From: Actinomycetota bacterium
GTDB lineage: Bacteria > Actinomycetota > Actinomycetes > S36-B12
Assembly (NCBI GenBank): GCA_947499275.1
Contig: CANMNM010000035.1
Coordinates: forward strand, 1 to 9,097
Reading direction: 5' to 3'
Length of the DNA stretch: 9,097 nt
The notes under the pieces are model-generated. The model ran no database searches and had not been told where the DNA came from. It saw nothing but the letters and a program-made list of their open reading frames with translations. Of this stretch, positions 5,640-9,097 are shown in pieces. Both the position numbers and the translations under genes were made by a program. Position 1 is the first letter of the stretch, and each line of letters opens with the position of its first letter.

Positions 5640-8477
5640 GTGGAAAAGTTAATCATTAGAGGCGCTCGGGAGCACAATCTCAAGAACGTTTCCGTGGATT
5701 TGCCTCGTAATGCTCTCATAGTATTCACTGGATTGTCCGGGTCGGGGAAGTCCAGTTTGGCATTTGACACGATCTTCGCCGAGGGTCAAAGACGTTATGT
5801 GGAGAGCCTGTCGGCCTACGCCCGTCAATTCCTTGGCCAGATGGATAAGCCCGATGTTGATTTTATCGAGGGTCTTTCACCGGCTGTATCTATCGACCAA
5901 AAGTCAACTTCGCGTAATCCTCGGTCCACTGTTGGAACGATTACGGAAATATACGATTACCTACGGCTGCTTTACGCGCGGATCGGCAAGCCGCATTGTC
6001 CTGAGTGCGGTGACCCAATTGCTAAGCAGACGCCCCAACAGATAGTCGATCAGATTCTTGAAATGCCGGCGAAAACGAAGTTCCAGGTGCTTGCACCTCT
6101 GATACGTGAGCGTAAGGGCGAATACCTTGAGGTGTTTAAACAACTACAAGCTGATGGTTACTCCCGCGTACGTGTTGATGGTGAAATCTATTCACTCGAC
6201 AGCGTTCCAGCGCTTAAGAAGCAGGAAAAGCACACAATTGAGGTTGTGGTTGATCGCCTTGCAGTGAATCCAGAGTCACGTCAGCGGATGACAGACTCTG
6301 TGGAGACGGCCCTACGGCTCGGGCACGGAAATGTCACCCTGGATTTCGTGGACCGGCCAGCGGATGATCCAAAGCGAGAGTTAACCCTGAGCGAGCACTT
6401 GGCATGTATGCGAGATGGCTTGTCTTTTGAAGAACTTGAACCTCGCTCTTTTTCTTTCAACTCTCCCTTCGGTGCATGCCCCTCGTGTTCGGGCTTAGGA
6501 GTAACGCGCGCAGTTGATGAAGAGTTAGTCATTCCCGATTCTGAAGCCTCACTCAATGAAGGTGCTATCGCTCCATGGTCACGAGGAACCGTGAGTGAAT
6601 ACTTCAAAAGATTACTTGAAGCCCTCTCTGAGGAAATTGGGATTGACATGGACACCCCGTGGTCAAAACTAAGCGCCAAAAACCGCAAAGCCATTCTCTA
6701 TGGAACAGATGCCGAACTACACGTAAAATTTAAAAACCGGTACGGCCGTCAACGCTCCTACTACACCACCTACGAAGGTGTCGTCAATTTCATCGCCCGT
6801 CGCCACGCAGAAGCTGACACTGACTCATCTCGTGAACGCTTCGAGGGCTTCATGCGCGAAGTCCCCTGCGAGGCATGTCATGGCAGTCGGCTTAAACCAT
6901 TGACTTTAGCTGTAACCGTGTCAGATCATTCCATTGCGCAGATTGCTGCCCTGCCCATCAGCGGCGCGCGCGATCTTTTGGCAACATTAAAACTATCAAA
7001 GCGAGACGAAACAATTGCGGCACGCGTACTTAAAGAAGTGAATGAACGCCTACAGTTCCTCGTTGACGTCGGTTTGCACTACCTCTCACTGGATCGAGCC
7101 GCGGGAACACTGGCGGGTGGGGAAGCGCAACGAATTCGGCTTGCCACTCAGATTGGGTCCGGTCTCACGGGAGTTCTCTATGTTCTTGATGAACCGAGCA
7201 TTGGCCTGCATCAGCGTGATAACGAGCGACTCATTGAAACGCTTATTCGTTTGCGTGATTTGGGTAATACCCTGATTGTCGTCGAGCACGACGAAGACAC
7301 AATCAGAATGGCGGATTGGATCGTTGACATTGGTCCAGGTGCAGGGGAGCACGGGGGCGAAGTAGTTGTCAGTGGCAATCTCGAAGACCTTATGAATTCG
7401 AAGAGATCGATAACGGGTGCATACATCTCTGGTGCACGTAGCATCGCGGTCCCTGAGCAACGGCGAAGCCAGGAACGTGGCTGGATAGGTGTTCGTGGCG
7501 CCAAAGAACATAATTTGCGAAATGTTGATGTTGATTTTCCTTTGGGGAATCTCTGCGTCATCAGTGGAGTTAGCGGATCTGGCAAGTCAACTCTGGTCAA
7601 CGACGTCCTACTGAATGTCTTGGCACGAGAACTAAACGGCGCCTCGGTTGTTCCGGGTAAGCACACCAAGGTCACGGGGCTCGACCAAGTGGACAAGGTG
7701 GTCCACGTTGATCAAGGACCGATTGGAAGGACCCCTCGAAGTAACCCTGCTACATACACCGGCGTATTCGACCACGTTCGCAAACTATTTGCCCAGACGC
7801 AGGAAGCGAAAGTTCGTGGATATCAACCGGGCAGATTCAGTTTCAATGTCAAAGGTGGTCGCTGTGAAGCATGCAGTGGTGATGGAACCCTAAAAATTGA
7901 AATGAACTTCCTCCCCGACGTCTACGTACCATGCGAGGTGTGCCATGGAGCTCGTTACAACCGGGAGACACTCGAAGTTCACTATAAGGGCAAAACAATT
8001 GCTGAAGTGCTTAACATGCCCATCGAGGAAGCGAGCGAATTCTTTGCCGCCATCCCGGCAATCTCGCGCCACCTGAAGACATTGGTAGAGGTTGGATTGG
8101 GTTACGTCCGGATGGGCCAATCCGCACCAACCCTCTCAGGTGGAGAAGCACAACGGGTAAAACTTTCAGCCGAATTGCAAAAGCGCTCAACGGGGCGAAC
8201 AATTTATATTCTTGATGAGCCAACAACCGGGTTGCACTTTGAGGATATTAGAAAATTATTGCTCGTGCTACAAAGCCTGGTTGACAAAGGCAACAGCGTC
8301 ATCGTCATTGAGCACAATCTTGATGTGATTAAATCAGCTGACTGGATTATTGATATGGGACCCGAAGGAGGGTCGGGCGGTGGAAAAGTTGTTGCCGAAG
8401 GGACACCGCTGGACATCGCAGCGGTTAAGGCAAGTCATACGGGCAGATTTCTCAAGAACATGAAACTCAAACACTAG
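5640..8477 (+). CDS. uvrA: UvrABC system protein A (excision nuclease ATPase, damage sensor)
   Basis: UvrA dimers scan DNA for bulky lesions and load UvrB. The 945-aa product has the usual two fused ABC ATPase halves. Half one: Walker A GLSGSGKSS (residues 31-39), signature LAGGEAQR (491-498) and Walker B YVLDEPS with D517-E518. Half two: Walker A GVSGSGKS (643-650), signature LSGGEAQR (832-839) and Walker B ILDEPT with D859-E860. Cys pairs expected in zinc modules are present: C120/C123, C280/C283, C410/C413, and C742/C745 with C765/C768. The GTG at 5640 is well fixed because an in-frame TGA lies at 5631-5633 with no other start between. Its ribosome binding site is weak (GGGA at 5626-5629). 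The first signature has Ala where Ser is canonical (LSGGE). A stretch around 6600-7080 has C-rich composition unlike the rest. It is 11 nt upstream of the Rieske gene, so co-transcription is likely. Confidence 0.98.
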   Translation: MEKLIIRGAREHNLKNVSVDLPRNALIVFTGLSGSGKSSLAFDTIFAEGQRRYVESLSAYARQFLGQMDKPDVDFIEGLSPAVSIDQKSTSRNPRSTVGTITEIYDYLRLLYARIGKPHCPECGDPIAKQTPQQIVDQILEMPAKTKFQVLAPLIRERKGEYLEVFKQLQADGYSRVRVDGEIYSLDSVPALKKQEKHTIEVVVDRLAVNPESRQRMTDSVETALRLGHGNVTLDFVDRPADDPKRELTLSEHLACMRDGLSFEELEPRSFSFNSPFGACPSCSGLGVTRAVDEELVIPDSEASLNEGAIAPWSRGTVSEYFKRLLEALSEEIGIDMDTPWSKLSAKNRKAILYGTDAELHVKFKNRYGRQRSYYTTYEGVVNFIARRHAEADTDSSRERFEGFMREVPCEACHGSRLKPLTLAVTVSDHSIAQIAALPISGARDLLATLKLSKRDETIAARVLKEVNERLQFLVDVGLHYLSLDRAAGTLAGGEAQRIRLATQIGSGLTGVLYVLDEPSIGLHQRDNERLIETLIRLRDLGNTLIVVEHDEDTIRMADWIVDIGPGAGEHGGEVVVSGNLEDLMNSKRSITGAYISGARSIAVPEQRRSQERGWIGVRGAKEHNLRNVDVDFPLGNLCVISGVSGSGKSTLVNDVLLNVLARELNGASVVPGKHTKVTGLDQVDKVVHVDQGPIGRTPRSNPATYTGVFDHVRKLFAQTQEAKVRGYQPGRFSFNVKGGRCEACSGDGTLKIEMNFLPDVYVPCEVCHGARYNRETLEVHYKGKTIAEVLNMPIEEASEFFAAIPAISRHLKTLVEVGLGYVRMGQSAPTLSGGEAQRVKLSAELQKRSTGRTIYILDEPTTGLHFEDIRKLLLVLQSLVDKGNSVIVIEHNLDVIKSADWIIDMGPEGGSGGGKVVAEGTPLDIAAVKASHTGRFLKNMKLKH

Positions 8478-8481
8478 GGAG
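8477..8481 (+). promoter_or_regulatory. Shine-Dalgarno site deciding the Rieske gene start
   Basis: GGGAG overlaps the last base of the uvrA stop codon. It is 1 nt from the first ATG (8483) and 7 nt from the second (8489). Only the second spacing is workable for initiation, so translation should begin at 8489. Confidence 0.65.
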
Positions 8482-8488
8482 AATGACG

Positions 8489-8878
8489 ATGAAGCGAAGA
8501 GACGTTCTCAAAGCAGGAGCAGTAACGGGAGCCCTTGCGGTTGTTGGCGTATCCGTTAGTGCCTGCGCTAACGAAACTGCCGTCACTATGTCTGTTGATT
8601 CAATTGAAGTGGCGGATATACCCATTGGCGGTGGAGTCATTGTTTCTGAGCCACCTGTTGTCATCACGCAACCCAACGCGGGTGAAGTTAAAGCTTTCAC
8701 ATCAATCTGCCCACACCAGGGCTGCAAGGTCAGCGAAGTGAGCAATAATGAGATTTATTGTCCATGCCATGGATCCAAATTCTCGGCATTAGATGGTTCA
8801 GTTATTCAAGGGCCTGCAACCGAAGGGTTAGCCGCGGCTGCGGTGGCAGTCGATGGAACCAAAGTTAGTTTTGGCTAA
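8489..8878 (+). CDS. Tat-exported Rieske [2Fe-2S] lipoprotein
   Basis: A small 129-aa Rieske-fold iron-sulfur protein predicted to be exported folded and anchored outside the membrane. The N-terminus has a twin-arginine motif (RRDVLK, residues 3-8), a hydrophobic stretch (about 9-23) and a lipobox-like VSAC with C26 as the lipidation site. The C-terminal half has the cluster-binding motifs CPHQGC and CPCHGS: C74, H76, C91 and H94 should hold the [2Fe-2S] centre, and C79/C93 the disulfide typical of high-potential Rieske proteins. It is far shorter than the QcrA subunit of the actinobacterial cytochrome bc complex, which carries extra membrane helices, and no cytochrome gene is nearby. It therefore looks like a free-standing electron carrier or oxidoreductase subunit of unknown partner. 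I start at 8489 rather than 8483 because of the ribosome binding site. It lies 11 nt after uvrA and 15 nt before uvrC. Confidence 0.9.
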   Translation: MKRRDVLKAGAVTGALAVVGVSVSACANETAVTMSVDSIEVADIPIGGGVIVSEPPVVITQPNAGEVKAFTSICPHQGCKVSEVSNNEIYCPCHGSKFSALDGSVIQGPATEGLAAAAVAVDGTKVSFG

Positions 8879-8893
8879 TCCACGTAATATCTG

Positions 8894-9097
8894 ATGTCTG
8901 ATCCCTCGAGTTATCGCCCAGCGCCGGGAAGCATCCCGGTTAACCCTGGTGTCTATCGCTTTCGCGACCCCGAGGGTCGAGTCGTGTATGTCGGAAAGGC
9001 TAATAATCTACGTTCGCGCCTCAACTCGTATTTTCAGGATTTCGGTGCATTGCATACCAGGACACAGAAGATGCTTACAACAGCATCAAGTGTTGAT
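8894..9097 (+). CDS. uvrC: UvrABC system protein C, N-terminal part (3' truncated by the window)
   Basis: UvrC is the nuclease that cuts on both sides of a lesion once UvrB is loaded. Only 68 residues are visible and the frame is open to the window end; full-length UvrC proteins are usually about 600-700 aa. The visible part is the start of the GIY-YIG nuclease domain that makes the 3' incision: PGVYRFRD (about 18-25) supplies the GVY element, VVYVGKA (30-36) the YVG element, and NLRSRLNSYF (38-47) contains the conserved Arg region. The ATG at 8894 gives the expected short N-terminal extension (MSDPSSYRPAPGSIP). No Shine-Dalgarno sequence is evident in the 15-nt gap after the Rieske gene. Identity is strong despite truncation because the GIY-YIG pattern and the position after uvrA agree. 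Confidence 0.95.
   Translation, partial: MSDPSSYRPAPGSIPVNPGVYRFRDPEGRVVYVGKANNLRSRLNSYFQDFGALHTRTQKMLTTASSVD

Noticed and set aside
7211..7696. 161-codon open frame on the minus strand opposite uvrA (and an overlapping 141-codon one at 7086-7511)
   Set aside because: Both are antisense shadows of the conserved UvrA ATPase region, overlap each other, and have low-complexity Ser/Thr/Arg/Pro-rich translations.
8483..8488. First ATG of the Rieske gene as the start
   Set aside because: It is only 1 nt from the GGGAG motif; the ATG at 8489 has the correct spacing and leaves the twin-arginine signal intact.
8885..8890. TAATAT in front of uvrC as a leaderless -10 box
   Set aside because: It ends only 3 nt before the ATG, too close for initiation at the start codon, and has no -35 partner. 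Read-through from uvrA and the Rieske gene is simpler.

Overview
The window looks like a housekeeping region of an actinobacterial chromosome of medium GC (about 50% by eye; individual 60-base lines that I counted ran from roughly 47 to 65%). The ribosomal protein S1 (with an actinobacterial-type acidic tail), UvrB, UvrA and the metallo-beta-lactamase-fold protein all read as Actinomycetes versions. The moderate GC, tight spacing and very short intergenic gaps would suit a streamlined, perhaps aquatic, actinobacterium. That last point is inference; nothing here fixes the genus.

Layout, left to right. Plus strand: rpsA (5' end cut off by the window), coaE (4-nt gap), uvrB (4-nt GTGA overlap with coaE) and a TerC-family membrane protein (3-nt gap). 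This is one tight co-directional block ending at 4854. Minus strand: an MBL-fold hydrolase (4862-5512) that converges on terC with only 7 nt between the stop codons. A 127-nt divergent intergenic region (5513-5639) follows. Plus strand again: uvrA (GTG start at 5640), a small Tat-type Rieske [2Fe-2S] lipoprotein, and uvrC (68 codons visible, cut off by the window end).

The theme is nucleotide excision repair. UvrA and UvrB locate the lesion, and UvrC makes both incisions. All three genes lie within about 7 kb, interleaved with three genes that have no established repair role: a TerC-type metal transport or metalation protein, an MBL-fold hydrolase and an exported Rieske protein. CoaE (last step of coenzyme A synthesis) and ribosomal protein S1 are core housekeeping genes that commonly sit upstream of uvrB in Actinobacteria.

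I found no mobile element, CRISPR array, RNA gene, phage gene or obviously new system. All intergenic gaps are under 300 bases. The points most worth a second look are a probable leaderless promoter on the MBL gene, a degenerate LexA-like site in the divergent region upstream of uvrA, an alanine in the first ABC signature motif of UvrA, the uncharacterised Rieske lipoprotein between uvrA and uvrC, and a local base-composition shift inside uvrA.
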